64,000 nucleotides of DNA from Segatella copri (GCF_002224675.1 NZ_NMPZ01000002.1:1-64000), one strand, 5' to 3'. Counted from the stretch's first letter, positions 45,783 to 55,443 are shown. The notes: a model not told the origin generated them from the letters alone. Program-made: numbers and translations.

Positions 45783-46156
45783 ACTCTTTCGATTTTAAAT
45801 TTTCTATATTCTGATGCTTAGACGCAAAAGAAACCCGAAAGGTTGCAAAAAAGCCCAAAAAGATTGCAAAAAGAGCCACAATTACCTTGCAATAGAGCCA
45901 CAAATGCCTTGCAAAAGAGCCTTACTTACCATCCAATTAAGCCTCAATTAAGGTTTACGTTAGGCTTAATTGAATGTTACGTTAGGCTCTTTTGAACAGC
46001 AAGTAAGGCTTAATTCATCGTCAAGTAAGGCATAAGCCTACGTCGCATACTTTTGAAACATATATGATACCATAAGGAACATGCCTGGATTTTAGACTTT
46101 TTCACAACTCCATTATCGCTAACAAAAGGTAACTCCATAGCACTCAATACAAAAGT
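45783..46156. other. Repeat-rich intergenic region upstream of the head-GIN gene
   Basis: This 374-bp region carries no credible gene. From 45824 to 45910 it holds four degenerate units of 21-23 bp, each starting GCAA(A/T)A and containing AGCC or ACCC. From 45911 to 45995 follows an 85-bp imperfect palindrome, then more copies of the GTAAGGCTTAATTC-type word to about 46040. The remaining ~110 bp look unstructured. No convincing -7 box was found for the head-GIN gene. Confidence 0.65.
45911..45995. repeat. 85-bp imperfect palindrome
   Basis: Symmetric about 45953. CAAAAGAGCCT near the left end matches its inverted copy near 45994, and CAATTAAGCCT (45934-45944) matches AGGCTTAATTG (45962-45972) exactly. 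Over the 43-bp arms 33 positions pair. It could form a long hairpin or cruciform. Confidence 0.7.
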
Positions 46157-46888
46157 CTATAATGCCTTCTGCAATATAGATTCGGCATGAGCCACACGAT
46201 CTCTGCCAGGAGGTTCTATGCCATCTAGCGGATAAGGGATTCCCAGCTTCTCATATTTGTAGATGCCCATCGTATGATAAGGCAATACATCTATGCGCTG
46301 GATATTGCTGAGCGTAGAGAGGAAGTCTCTCAACTCTTCCAGGTATTCATCCTTGTCGGTAATACCTGGAATAAGGACGTGGCGAATCCATACAGGCTTG
46401 TGGATCTCGCTGAGATAGCGGGCACAATCGAGTATGTTCTTATTGCTATGAAGCGTCAACTTACGATGCTCTTCATCATTGATATGCTTGATATCCAGAA
46501 GAACCGTATCGGTAACGGCCATCAGACGCTCAAATTTCTCAAAAATCTTTCCATCTCTTCTGAAAGGCTGGGCTGATGTATCAAGACAGGTATTGATGCC
46601 ACGCTGATGGGCTTTCTCAAACAGTTCGATGAGAAAGTCTATCTGCATCAGGGCTTCTCCACCGCTCACGGTGATGCCACCCTTGTCTCCCCAATAACTT
46701 TTGAATCGCTCTGCCTTGTCCAGAAGGTCATCAGCTGTCCATTCCTCTCCCACTCCCGTCTTCCAAGAATCCGGGTTGTGGCAGAACTGGCAGCGCATGG
46801 GACACCCCTGCAGAAAAATCAAAAATCGGATGCCTGGTCCATCTACTGAACCAAAGCTCTCTATGCTGTGTACAAATCCTTTATGCAT
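46157..46888 (-). CDS. pflA: Pyruvate formate-lyase activating enzyme
   Basis: Radical SAM enzyme that installs the glycyl radical on PflB. 243 residues from the ATG at 46888 (MHKGFVHSIESFGSVDGPGIRF), which matches the conserved N terminus; an upstream in-frame codon adds 19 unrelated residues. The [4Fe-4S] motif is CPMRCQFC (CxxxCxxC), followed by GGEALMQ and LDIKHIN. Encoded 77 bp after pflB on the same strand, with a hairpin between. Confidence 0.95.
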   Translation of the reverse strand: MHKGFVHSIESFGSVDGPGIRFLIFLQGCPMRCQFCHNPDSWKTGVGEEWTADDLLDKAERFKSYWGDKGGITVSGGEALMQIDFLIELFEKAHQRGINTCLDTSAQPFRRDGKIFEKFERLMAVTDTVLLDIKHINDEEHRKLTLHSNKNILDCARYLSEIHKPVWIRHVLIPGITDKDEYLEELRDFLSTLSNIQRIDVLPYHTMGIYKYEKLGIPYPLDGIEPPGRDRVAHAESILQKAL

Positions 46889-46900
46889 AACAATTAAGCT

Positions 46901-46944
46901 AAAAATGCCCGCTAAATATCCTCGGAAAGAAAATCTAGCGGGCA
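46901..46944 (-). terminator. Partial terminator between pflB and pflA
   Basis: TGCCCGCTA and TAGCGGGCA form a 9-bp perfect stem around 21 nt; on the minus strand five T follow. It probably lowers pflA expression relative to pflB, as only catalytic amounts of activase are needed (inference). Confidence 0.7.
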
Positions 46945-46964
46945 ATATTTATTCTTCTAATTGA

Positions 46965-49214
46965 TTAGAGTCTCTCGTGAGCCTGACGAGCGATTACGTC
47001 GAGCTGCTGCTCGCGTGTCAAGTCGATGAACTTAACAGCGTAACCACTTACACGGATGGTGAAGTTCTGATACTCTTCCTTCTCTGGGTGCTCCATCGCA
47101 TCCTTGAGCTTGTCGATACCGAATACGTTCACGTTCAGGTGGTGAGAACCCTGGTTGAAGTAACCATCCAATACACCTACCAATGTCTGGGCACGCTCCT
47201 CATCGTTGTGGCCGAGAGCACCAGGACTGATGGTCTGAGTATTAGAGATACCATCGAGAGCATACTCGTATGGCAACTTAGCTACTGAGTTCAATGAAGC
47301 CAAAAGACCGTTCTTCTCTGCACCGTAAGATGGGTTAGCACCAGGAGCCAAAGGAGCACCGGCTGGACGACCATCAGGCATGTTGCTGGTGTACTTACCG
47401 TATACTACATTTGATGTGATAGTCAGGATAGATGTAGTTGGCTCAGAATTGCGGTATGTATGATGCTTCTTGATCATGTTCATGAAGGTCTTGAGCAACC
47501 ATACTGCAATCTCATCAGCACGCTCATCATCGTTACCGTAACGTGGGAAGTCACCCTCGGTCTTGAAACTGAGAGGGAAACCGGTCTCATCACGGACGAT
47601 ATTTACCTTGGCATACTTGATAGCTGAGATAGAGTCAACCACGTGGCTGAAACCAGCGATACCTGTAGCGAAAGTACGACGAACATCTGTGTCGATGAGC
47701 GCCAACTCTGCTGCCTCGTAGAAGTACTTATCGTGCATGTAGTGGATGAGGTTCAATGTCTTCACATAAACGCCAGCCAACCAGTCCATCATATCCATGA
47801 AACGTGGCATGAACTCCTCGTATGTCAATACATCACCCTCAACGGCGCGATACTTAGGACCGCACTGCTCGCGTGTCTTTGAGTCAACACCGCCAGAAAC
47901 AGCGTAGGTCAAGCACTTAGCCAAGTTGGCACGTGCACCGAAGAACTGCATCTCCTTACCTGTCTGTGTAGCAGATACACAGCAGCAGATGCTATAGTCG
48001 TCACCCCAAACTGGGCGCATTACATCGTCGTTCTCATACTGGATAGAGCTTGTCTTTACAGAAATCAGAGAAGCGTAGTGCTTGAATGACTTTGGCAAGC
48101 GAGAGCTATAGAGTACAGTGAGGTTTGGCTCTGGTGAAGGACCCATGTTCTCCAATGTGTGGAGGAAACGGAAGTCGTTCTTAGTAACCATTGAGCGGCC
48201 ATCCTGACCCATACCACCTACTTCGAGAGTAGCCCATACAGGGTCACCTGTAAAGAGCTCATTGTAAGAAGGGATACGAGCGAACTTCACCATACGGAAC
48301 TTCATAACCAAGTGGTCGATAAGCTCCTGAGCCTCATCCTCGGTAAGAGTACCCTCGTTCAAGTCGCGCTGGATATAGATATCGAGGAAGGTAGAGATAC
48401 GACCTACAGACATCGCAGCACCATTCTGAGTCTTCACAGCTCCGAGGTAACCGAAGTACAACCACTGTACAGCCTCACGAGCGTTCTTAGCTGGCTGGCT
48501 GATATCGTAGCCATACAACTGAGCCATCTCCTTCAAGCCCTTGAGCGCCTTGATCTGCATAGACACCTCTTCACGAAGACGGATCACCTCGTCGATCATC
48601 TCACGGTCACCCATGTTAGCGAGGTCGTTCTGCTTCTCCTTGATGAGGAAGTCGATACCATAGAGAGCCACACGACGGTAGTCACCTACGATACGGCCAC
48701 GACCGTATGTATCAGGCAGACCAGTGAGGATGTGGTTATGGCGCACGAGTTTCATCTCTGGAGTATAAGCATCAAACACGCCGTCGTTGTGAGTTTTGCA
48801 ATACTTATGGAAAATCTCATGAAGCTTCTCTGATGGCTGGTAGCCGTATGTAGTACAAGCCTGCTCTGCCATCTTGATACCACCATATGGCATGAAGGCA
48901 CGCTTCAAAGGCTTGTCGGTCTGCAAACCAACAACCTTCTCCAACTCCTTAGTACCCTCGCCGATATAAGCGGCACCATAAGCTGTCAATCCTGAAACCA
49001 CCTCGGTCTCCATATCGAGCACACCACCCTTGGCACGCTCCTCTTTCTGGAGTTCCTTCAACATACCCCAAAGGGTGTTGGTAGCCTGAGTAGGTTCTGC
49101 CAGGAACGACTCATCGCCGTCGTAGCTAGTGTAGTTGTTCTGAACGAAGTCACGAAGATTCACTTCACTCTGCCACTGGTTTCCCTTAAAACCTCTCCAT
49201 TCTGTTTTCATCAT
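46965..49214 (-). CDS. pflB: Formate C-acetyltransferase (pyruvate formate-lyase)
   Basis: Anaerobic cleavage of pyruvate with CoA to acetyl-CoA and formate. 749 residues (E. coli about 760). The thiyl-radical cysteines are in [11 protein letters not shown] and the glycyl radical is G724 in RVSGYAVKF near the C terminus, both intact. Other family blocks: [37 protein letters not shown]. Two adjacent ATGs (49214 and 49211). Followed by pflA. Fits a strict anaerobe producing formate. Confidence 0.97.
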   Translation of the reverse strand: MMKTEWRGFKGNQWQSEVNLRDFVQNNYTSYDGDESFLAEPTQATNTLWGMLKELQKEERAKGGVLDMETEVVSGLTAYGAAYIGEGTKELEKVVGLQTDKPLKRAFMPYGGIKMAEQACTTYGYQPSEKLHEIFHKYCKTHNDGVFDAYTPEMKLVRHNHILTGLPDTYGRGRIVGDYRRVALYGIDFLIKEKQNDLANMGDREMIDEVIRLREEVSMQIKALKGLKEMAQLYGYDISQPAKNAREAVQWLYFGYLGAVKTQNGAAMSVGRISTFLDIYIQRDLNEGTLTEDEAQELIDHLVMKFRMVKFARIPSYNELFTGDPVWATLEVGGMGQDGRSMVTKNDFRFLHTLENMGPSPEPNLTVLYSSRLPKSFKHYASLISVKTSSIQYENDDVMRPVWGDDYSICCCVSATQTGKEMQFFGARANLAKCLTYAVSGGVDSKTREQCGPKYRAVEGDVLTYEEFMPRFMDMMDWLAGVYVKTLNLIHYMHDKYFYEAAELALIDTDVRRTFATGIAGFSHVVDSISAIKYAKVNIVRDETGFPLSFKTEGDFPRYGNDDERADEIAVWLLKTFMNMIKKHHTYRNSEPTTSILTITSNVVYGKYTSNMPDGRPAGAPLAPGANPSYGAEKNGLLASLNSVAKLPYEYALDGISNTQTISPGALGHNDEERAQTLVGVLDGYFNQGSHHLNVNVFGIDKLKDAMEHPEKEEYQNFTIRVSGYAVKFIDLTREQQLDVIARQAHERL

Positions 49215-49286
49215 TTTCGTTTATCCTTTATTTTATAAGTTAATAAATATATATAATTGTACACACTGTCATTCTTCTAAACCAGT

Positions 49287-49332
49287 CAATTTCCACCTTT
49301 TATATATAGGCAATTTCCACCTTATTATATAT
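49287..49332. repeat. Direct repeat upstream of pflB
   Basis: CAATTTCCACCTTTTATATAT (49287-49307) and CAATTTCCACCTTATTATATAT (49311-49332) are 24 bp apart with one inserted base. They lie between the 37-aa gene's terminator and pflB, where the pflB promoter should be; no TAnnTTTG box is seen there. Confidence 0.6.
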
Positions 49333-49340
49333 GGGGGGAT

Positions 49341-49372
49341 AAAAAAGCCCGAACACGTTTGTGCCCGGGTTT
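49341..49372 (-). terminator. Terminator of the 37-codon gene
   Basis: On the minus strand CCCGGGCAC-AAAC-GTGTTCGGG forms a 9-bp stem with two G-U pairs, then CTTTTTT. The same bases on the + strand give two A-C mismatches instead, so the structure is built for leftward transcription. It begins right after the stop codon. Confidence 0.85.
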
Positions 49373-49486
49373 TTATACACCTTGTCCGCAAGGTGTCTGT
49401 ACGTTGATGTTACCGATGAGTCCATTCCCACCAGCATTATCTTTCTTGGTCTGATAGCCTATATTTATCGTCGTTGACTTGATCAT
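49373..49486 (-). CDS. 37-residue small protein gene with its own promoter and terminator
   Basis: ATG at 49486, stop at 49373-49375. The product starts MIKSTTINIGYQTKKDNAGG and ends GNINVQTPCGQGV: no signal peptide, no membrane helix, Gly/Asn-rich, one Cys near the C terminus. A TATCTTTG box lies 25 bp upstream, giving a leader of ~20 nt, and a strand-specific terminator abuts the stop, so the transcript is only about 160 nt. The unit is compact and complete, which argues for a real gene. I do not recognise the family; a peptide precursor, small regulator or leader-type RNA are all open. Confidence 0.6.
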   Translation of the reverse strand: MIKSTTINIGYQTKKDNAGGNGLIGNINVQTPCGQGV

Positions 49487-49511
49487 TCCTGTTATAATTT
49501 GATTTCGAGTG

Positions 49512-49519
49512 CAAAGATA
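49512..49519 (-). promoter_or_regulatory. -7 box (TATCTTTG) for the 37-codon gene
   Basis: Exact consensus on the minus strand followed by GCAC, 25 bp before the small gene's ATG. Confidence 0.75.
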
Positions 49520-49634
49520 CGATAATAAAACGAGAATAGAGAAGGAAAACCAAAGATTTTCTTCCCATTCTCTTAAAATCCCTATTATTGAGTATTCAAC
49601 CAGCGCAAATCAAGATATTTGTGCCATACCAATA

Positions 49635-52600
49635 TTACATTTTCTGCAATTTCTTGAGATATTCAGAAGGAATCTCCCCATATTCAGCCTTGAAACACCG
49701 GCGGAAATAAGCCACGCTATTCATACCTACCATAAAGGAGATCTCACTGATGCTATACTTACCCTCCAGAAGCAAATGCTCGGCATACTGCATCTTATAC
49801 TTGCGGATATATTCGTTGGTAGATATACCCGTGAGCGCCTTCATCTTGCGATAGAGCGTACTGGTACTTACCGCCAAGTTACTGGCAATCAAGTTAACAT
49901 CCACATCACCACTGATATTCTCTTCTATCAGCTTATTCAACTTGTCAAAGAATTCCTGATCTACCTTATTGAGCGATTCCCTCAACTGCTCTTTCTTCTG
50001 TGCCAAATTGGTTTCCTTCGATTCCTGTATCAGCATCTTGTCACGCCGACGCTGCTGCAAGAGGTTAAGGATTCGGCTACGCAAGAGCGAATGCGTGAAA
50101 GGTTTGGTGATATACGAATCGGCACCCGAGTCATAGCCCTTCTCCTTGGCTTCGAAAGAATCCTTCGCCGTAAGAAGAATGATAGGAATATGACTCGTGC
50201 GTATATCTTTCTTCAAGGCCCTGCACATAGCATTGCCATCCATATTTGGCATCATGACATCTGAAATGATTACATCAGGCACCTTATCCAATGCCAAAGC
50301 CAATCCTTCCCGACCATCACCAGCCTTCAACACATCAAACTCGTCAATAAACGATTCTGCCACATAGTCGAGTATCTCCCTATTGTCCTCTACCACGAGG
50401 AGCAACGGCTTGCCATTCTCTACACTGAGCACAGCTTCCTCCAAATTGAGGACACCAGATGCAGCATCATTACCCTGCAATTTAGCAGAAGCATTCTCAT
50501 CACCTCGCAAGGCATCGGGATAAATTTCATTCTCATCCAGAGTGACGATGAAACTGGTACCCTGCTCCAGATTGCTTTCTACCTTCACCTCACCATGATG
50601 CAAGGTCACCAACTTCTTGACCAGCGAGAGACCAATACCTGTGCCGGAAGCCTGATGGGTTCCATTCTCCTGATAATAGCGATCGAAAATATGCGGCAAT
50701 GCCTTTGCAGAGATGCCATGGCCCGTATCACTCACCGTGATATCTACCAGATGACGTTCCCCGCTGCGACGACGCTCCACACTGATATCAATATTACCCT
50801 GATCGGTATATTTGATGGCATTCGATACCAGATTATCCAAGATAATGGCGATGACCTCCTTGTCGATATACATCATGATCGGATTCTCTGGAGCCACAAA
50901 CTTGATGGCTACGTCAGGCTTCTGTGCCAATTCCTCGTACTTCAAAGAAACCTCATGCACGGCATCCACCACGTTTGCCTTCACCACACGAAGCTGACGG
51001 TTGTCGGTCTCAGTCTTTCTGAATTCCAATATCTGCGTAATCAGTTCGTTCAATCTCACCGCACTCTGATGTATCACCGCCAGCTTATGCTTCACGGCCT
51101 TCGTAATATCCGACGAATGCGAGATGTCATCGAGCGGACCGAGAATCAGCGTAAGTGGCGTGCGAAGTTCGTGAGTGATATTGGTAAAGAAGCGCAGGCG
51201 TTCCTCGTTGAGTTTCTGTTCCTTCTCATGGTGCACCTTTTCTGCTTTCAACTCGAATTTCAAGCGGAGATGACGCTGATATATTCTCAAAGCCAGATAC
51301 ACTATCGCCAAAACGAATAAGGTATAGCACAACTTAGCCCACCATGAAAGCCAGAACGGAGGCCGAACGATGATGGTAAACTCGGCTATTTCAGAAGACC
51401 ATGGCTGGTTATGAAAGCGAGCTCGTACCTGCAACTGATAGGTTCCTGGTGGAATATCGCGTAAAGTAATCGTTCCATACTGAGCAGTAATCCAATCATT
51501 CTGCAAACCAGAGAGCATATAGCTATACTCCACATGGTTCTCCATGGCAAAGTTCCGCACGGTAAAATTTACCGCAAAGGAATTTTCATCATACGCCAAC
51601 GAGATATGGTTGCGTATGGCAAGATTGATGACACTATCAGTTTGCTCTATTCCACGAATCAGCCGCAACGAAGTAATTATCGGTTCAGGAGCCCGACTGA
51701 CAGACAAGACTTGTCTTGGCTGGAAACAGCATAATCCCTGAGCCGAACCAAAATAGATAATACCCTGTTCGGAACGAGCCACACTACCATCGTTGAAATT
51801 AGACTTAACGACATTATCTTTCTCATTAAAATTGATAAACCTACCAGCTTGTCCTGCCTTTAAGCAACTGATACCACGATTGGTGCTCATCCAGATGTTG
51901 TGCATCTCATCTTCTATAATGGCACGCACATGGATATTGCTCATTCCCTGTCTCTGGTCATAAATCACGTGTCTATCCTGATGCTTTACATCAAAGCAGA
52001 TGGCTCCCTCGTTGGTAGCTGCCCAAATACGACCTTGGGAATCACGCATCAGATGATTCACCGCATTGGAAGGAATATATTCCTTTTCACCCTTAGTTGA
52101 ATTAAACGACTTGATCCGCTTCATTTGAGGCGAAAACACCTCAATGCCAAAGCCGAAATAGCCCACCCAGACTCTATGCTGTGCATCCATACAGATGGCA
52201 CGTACCATATCATTGCCAAGATGATAATTATTTACCACCTTCATTCGCTTGATATCAACCACATAGATGCCATGAGCGGTACCTATCCACATCTGCTGCT
52301 TGTCATCTTCATAGAAACATCTGACATCTTCATGCGCATCTGGCAAAACCTTGCGAAAACCTTTCCCCCCCATCTTTACGGTAGCACCCTGATAGAAAGA
52401 TCCAAACCACAAATTACCATAGCTATCTCGAGTTGCAGCTGCCACGATACTGCCACCTTCACGTTCATAGGTAGCCAATCGTTTTCTTTCTGGCGAGAAG
52501 ACATTCAGTCCTTTACCATCAGTACCTACCCATAGTTGCCCATTCTTATCGAAAACCAATCCCATCACAGATTTCTCTGTAAGTCGTTCCAGCTGATCAG

Positions 52601-53696
52601 GAAGACCAGCCCGGATGGTACTGAATGGCGCAACAGATTGAGTCAGGAAATTGATGCCGCTACCATAAAATCCTGCCCATACATTATTATATTTATCTAG
52701 CAATAGGCTTCGCACACTATTACCCGTAAGATTAAATTCTTCCAACCCCTCGCTGATGAAAGAACATGGAATCTGAGTACTTGCAGTAAATGATTTGTTG
52801 ACAACATCCAATACAGCTATACCCATCTGCTCGGTTGCTACAAGCATATTACCATTCGGCAATTCACAGAAATCAAAAATACGATGATTCTTGATGGTTT
52901 GATCCGCCACATGCAGAAATCGCTGGCTAAGTGGGTCGTAGATATCTATACCCACATTAGTACCGATCCATATCGTTCCTTTTTTGTCGCGATACAGACA
53001 AATCACCTCATTACCCGAAATAGAGTAGATGTCTTTGGCGTTGTGCTTAAAATTCCGGGCAGTTAAATGTTGGGTATCTATGATGGATAATCCACTCTTG
53101 ACATGTCCCACCAAAAGATTGCCATTTCCCAAATCGAGCACACACCACAATTGATTATCAGGCAAACCTTGCACTCTATCTTTATCAAAATGCACAAACC
53201 TGCCGGTTTCGGGATCAAACAGTTCTACACCTTTCCAATAGGTGGTAATCCAGAGTTTACCATTGGCAGAGGGTGTGATATGCGTAATATCATTCGTTGC
53301 GATGCTGGAAGGATTCTTGCCGTCATGCTTGTAGCTATGCCATTCTTCTGTTTGATAATTGAAGGAATTGAGACCATCATTCTTGGTTCCAATCCAGACT
53401 ACTGGTTCCTTGGCATCATCAATCACACAGTTCAATTCACTGCTGGAGATGCCCTTTCTGTCTCTTTGCTTGTAATAGGTAAAGAAGCTATTACCATCAA
53501 ACCGATTCAATCCTTCTTCGGTAGCAAACCAAAGAAAGCCATATTTATCTTGCGCTATGCTTACAACATAATTGCACGATAAGCCCTGCTCCAGGTCCAA
53601 TGGTCTTACCTGATACTTCTGAGCCAAGGCAACAATATGCCCCATCAAACAGATGAAGACCACCCAAAGTGTCTTTTTTATTTCTATCATATTCAT
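49635..53696 (-). CDS. Hybrid two-component system regulator (HTCS) of the polysaccharide locus
   Basis: 1353 residues from the ATG at 53696; a TTG nine codons upstream lies at the predicted transcript start and is unlikely. Order: signal/anchor (about 5-25), a two-domain periplasmic propeller of Reg_prop repeats (about 30-690; FLWFATEEGLNRFDG, LWVGTDGKGLNVF, IWAATNEGAICFD), Y_Y_Y domain (about 700-770), transmembrane helix (about 785-805), HisKA with H842 in NITHELRTPL, HATPase (NLVSNAIKYT, DTGHGIS, GTGIGLSLV), receiver with D1146 in ISDVMMPNMDG, and AraC-type HTH in the last 100 residues. It should bind an oligosaccharide in the periplasm and activate the divergent sus-like genes. All catalytic residues are present. 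Confidence 0.95.
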   Translation of the reverse strand: MNMIEIKKTLWVVFICLMGHIVALAQKYQVRPLDLEQGLSCNYVVSIAQDKYGFLWFATEEGLNRFDGNSFFTYYKQRDRKGISSSELNCVIDDAKEPVVWIGTKNDGLNSFNYQTEEWHSYKHDGKNPSSIATNDITHITPSANGKLWITTYWKGVELFDPETGRFVHFDKDRVQGLPDNQLWCVLDLGNGNLLVGHVKSGLSIIDTQHLTARNFKHNAKDIYSISGNEVICLYRDKKGTIWIGTNVGIDIYDPLSQRFLHVADQTIKNHRIFDFCELPNGNMLVATEQMGIAVLDVVNKSFTASTQIPCSFISEGLEEFNLTGNSVRSLLLDKYNNVWAGFYGSGINFLTQSVAPFSTIRAGLPDQLERLTEKSVMGLVFDKNGQLWVGTDGKGLNVFSPERKRLATYEREGGSIVAAATRDSYGNLWFGSFYQGATVKMGGKGFRKVLPDAHEDVRCFYEDDKQQMWIGTAHGIYVVDIKRMKVVNNYHLGNDMVRAICMDAQHRVWVGYFGFGIEVFSPQMKRIKSFNSTKGEKEYIPSNAVNHLMRDSQGRIWAATNEGAICFDVKHQDRHVIYDQRQGMSNIHVRAIIEDEMHNIWMSTNRGISCLKAGQAGRFINFNEKDNVVKSNFNDGSVARSEQGIIYFGSAQGLCCFQPRQVLSVSRAPEPIITSLRLIRGIEQTDSVINLAIRNHISLAYDENSFAVNFTVRNFAMENHVEYSYMLSGLQNDWITAQYGTITLRDIPPGTYQLQVRARFHNQPWSSEIAEFTIIVRPPFWLSWWAKLCYTLFVLAIVYLALRIYQRHLRLKFELKAEKVHHEKEQKLNEERLRFFTNITHELRTPLTLILGPLDDISHSSDITKAVKHKLAVIHQSAVRLNELITQILEFRKTETDNRQLRVVKANVVDAVHEVSLKYEELAQKPDVAIKFVAPENPIMMYIDKEVIAIILDNLVSNAIKYTDQGNIDISVERRRSGERHLVDITVSDTGHGISAKALPHIFDRYYQENGTHQASGTGIGLSLVKKLVTLHHGEVKVESNLEQGTSFIVTLDENEIYPDALRGDENASAKLQGNDAASGVLNLEEAVLSVENGKPLLLVVEDNREILDYVAESFIDEFDVLKAGDGREGLALALDKVPDVIISDVMMPNMDGNAMCRALKKDIRTSHIPIILLTAKDSFEAKEKGYDSGADSYITKPFTHSLLRSRILNLLQQRRRDKMLIQESKETNLAQKKEQLRESLNKVDQEFFDKLNKLIEENISGDVDVNLIASNLAVSTSTLYRKMKALTGISTNEYIRKYKMQYAEHLLLEGKYSISEISFMVGMNSVAYFRRCFKAEYGEIPSEYLKKLQKM

Positions 53697-53730
53697 CGAA
53701 GGTATATGGTTTTTAATTTTCAATTTGCTG

Positions 53731-53738
53731 CAAAATTA
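53731..53738 (-). promoter_or_regulatory. -7 box (TAATTTTG) for the HTCS gene
   Basis: TAnnTTTG on the minus strand followed by CAGC, 34 bp before the ATG at 53696. Confidence 0.65.
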
Positions 53739-53866
53739 ACAAAAAAACGCCAAAAATCGGGCAAAAACAAGCAAAAAAAAGAGAAAAACAGAGGCACAAA
53801 TCCTTCACTGCACGATTTATACCCCCATTTGAATGATTTTTCTCCATCGATTCTCAATAATCACCG

Positions 53867-53874
53867 TACATTTG
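53867..53874 (+). promoter_or_regulatory. -7 box (TACATTTG) for the SGBP-susC-susD operon
   Basis: TAnnTTTG followed by CAAC, 102 bp before the lipoprotein ATG. Likely the HTCS-controlled promoter. Confidence 0.7.
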
Positions 53875-53891
53875 CAACCGAATAAACAACA

Positions 53892-53930
53892 CGAAAGTTG
53901 TTCAACTAACGCAAAGTTACTCAACTAACG
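53892..53930 (+). repeat. Tandem 19-20-bp repeat in the sus-operon leader
   Basis: Two adjacent units, AAAGTTgtTCAACTAAC and AAAGTTacTCAACTAACG, lie 18-56 bp after the -7 box, inside the predicted leader. Each contains AGTT...AACT dyad symmetry. Confidence 0.65.
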
Positions 53931-53976
53931 CATAATAAACAAAACAACAAATATAAAGAACTAAAAAGAATGTCTT

Positions 53977-55443
53977 ATGGCACATCAACCATTTAATCTA
54001 AAGAATGCCCTTTTATGGGCTGCAATTGCTTTGGGTGGATTCACATTCCAGGCATGCAGTAGCGATGATGATTATCCTACAGTGGATGGTCAGAATCCAA
54101 CGATTTCATTAACATCAGACCTGATTCATGCAGAACCAGGACGTACCTTCAACATTACAGGTAAGATTAGCGATGCCGACGGTATCAAGTCTATCCGACT
54201 CAAGAACGAGGGAATGCTCCTCGACAAGACCATCAACCTGCTCGACATCTACAAAGATTCCCTGCTCCATGAGTATAATCTCGACTATGCTTATACTCCT
54301 GCAGACGACTGGACCGACAACTCCAGCTTCCCATTGGAAGTGACCGTTGAAGACGTGGTGGGAAAAGTATCAACAGCCAACATCACCATCAAAGGTGACG
54401 GCGACTTTACCTTCCCGGTATTCACAGTAGCACCATCTAATAAGGTGAACGTGATGAAGGAAGACCCAACATTCCTGCTCAATGTTGCCGTATCCGACAA
54501 CAAGTCGTTGAAGAAGTTGGTCATTGATATTCCTGGCATCAACAAGCACGACGAGGTAACACTCTCTGGTACCGAGTACGAATACAGCGAGGAATATACA
54601 TTCCCATCAGAAGATGCCGATTACGAGATGAGCATCAAGGTGTATGACAGTATGGACAACATGACCGAGCAGAAGAGCACCATCATCGTCAGCGACTTGG
54701 TTGACTTTGAGAAGATGTATCTTGCAGACGTCAACTCAGCAGCAGAACTGACAAGCGATGTTTATGGTGTACCAATGCTAGTTGATCACGTAGGCGAATT
54801 CCAGTATCGTGCCCGCTACTACAACCAGAAGCCAGGCACAGGCATACGTTTCATTCCACAGAAGACCGATTTCGTTCCTCTCTGCTTCGGTGTTGACGAG
54901 AAGACAGGTTTGCTCACCCGCAAGGCTAGCGATGCAAAGCCTATCATCTTGGAAAAGGTGGGTTACTACGAAATCAACTTCAACATCATCACAGGTGAAT
55001 ACAAGGTAGAGGAATATACCCCTACAACCAAGAAGATGACCCTCAACGGTTCTACCACGATTGACTTCAACGACGGTTCTGGCGCACAGCCTGCACAGAT
55101 TTGTCTGGCTGGTAAGGGTTACTTGCCAGAGGGAGCCGGCGAATGGACAACCAATCAGAACGCAGGTGCATTCATCTTGAATCAGGACGAGAACAACCCA
55201 TATCGCCTCTATCGCGAAATGAACCTCAAGGCAGGTGATGAAATCGAATTCACCATCAGCCAGACTCACTGGTGGGGTTGGTGGCCAGAGCCTTACTGGC
55301 GCTTCGATGGTTCGGATGAGAACGAGGCCAACAAGCTCAACGGCGGTGACAACATGAAGAAGGTAAAGGTTCCTGCTACAGGAAAGTATCTCTTCGAGTT
55401 CGACTACGCTCTCTTGCGTTCTCGCATCATCCCTATCAAATAG
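53977..55443 (+). CDS. Surface glycan-binding lipoprotein (SusE/SusF-like position)
   Basis: 488 residues. Type II signal peptide with lipidated C27 followed by SSDDD, the acidic signal that directs Bacteroidetes lipoproteins to the cell surface. Residues ~35-250 form two or three Ig-like beta domains (NPTISLTSDLIHAEPGRTFNITGKISDADGI); residues ~255-488 are two repeated SusE/SusF-like starch-binding-type modules (VGYYEINFNIITGEYKVEEY, NPYRLYREMNLKAGDEIEFTIS, aromatic-rich WWGWWPEPYWRF). The aromatic cluster suits sugar stacking. It precedes susC, unlike the usual order after susD. Ligand not determined. Confidence 0.85.
   Translation: MAHQPFNLKNALLWAAIALGGFTFQACSSDDDYPTVDGQNPTISLTSDLIHAEPGRTFNITGKISDADGIKSIRLKNEGMLLDKTINLLDIYKDSLLHEYNLDYAYTPADDWTDNSSFPLEVTVEDVVGKVSTANITIKGDGDFTFPVFTVAPSNKVNVMKEDPTFLLNVAVSDNKSLKKLVIDIPGINKHDEVTLSGTEYEYSEEYTFPSEDADYEMSIKVYDSMDNMTEQKSTIIVSDLVDFEKMYLADVNSAAELTSDVYGVPMLVDHVGEFQYRARYYNQKPGTGIRFIPQKTDFVPLCFGVDEKTGLLTRKASDAKPIILEKVGYYEINFNIITGEYKVEEYTPTTKKMTLNGSTTIDFNDGSGAQPAQICLAGKGYLPEGAGEWTTNQNAGAFILNQDENNPYRLYREMNLKAGDEIEFTISQTHWWGWWPEPYWRFDGSDENEANKLNGGDNMKKVKVPATGKYLFEFDYALLRSRIIPIK

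Noticed and set aside
45824..46040. Possible CRISPR or integron-like repeat array
   Set aside because: Repeats are degenerate, of variable length and without unique spacers; no integrase or cas gene nearby.
53697..53723. TTG start nine codons upstream for the HTCS
   Set aside because: It coincides with the predicted transcription start after the -7 box at 53731-53738, whereas ATG at 53696 has a normal leader and keeps the signal sequence.
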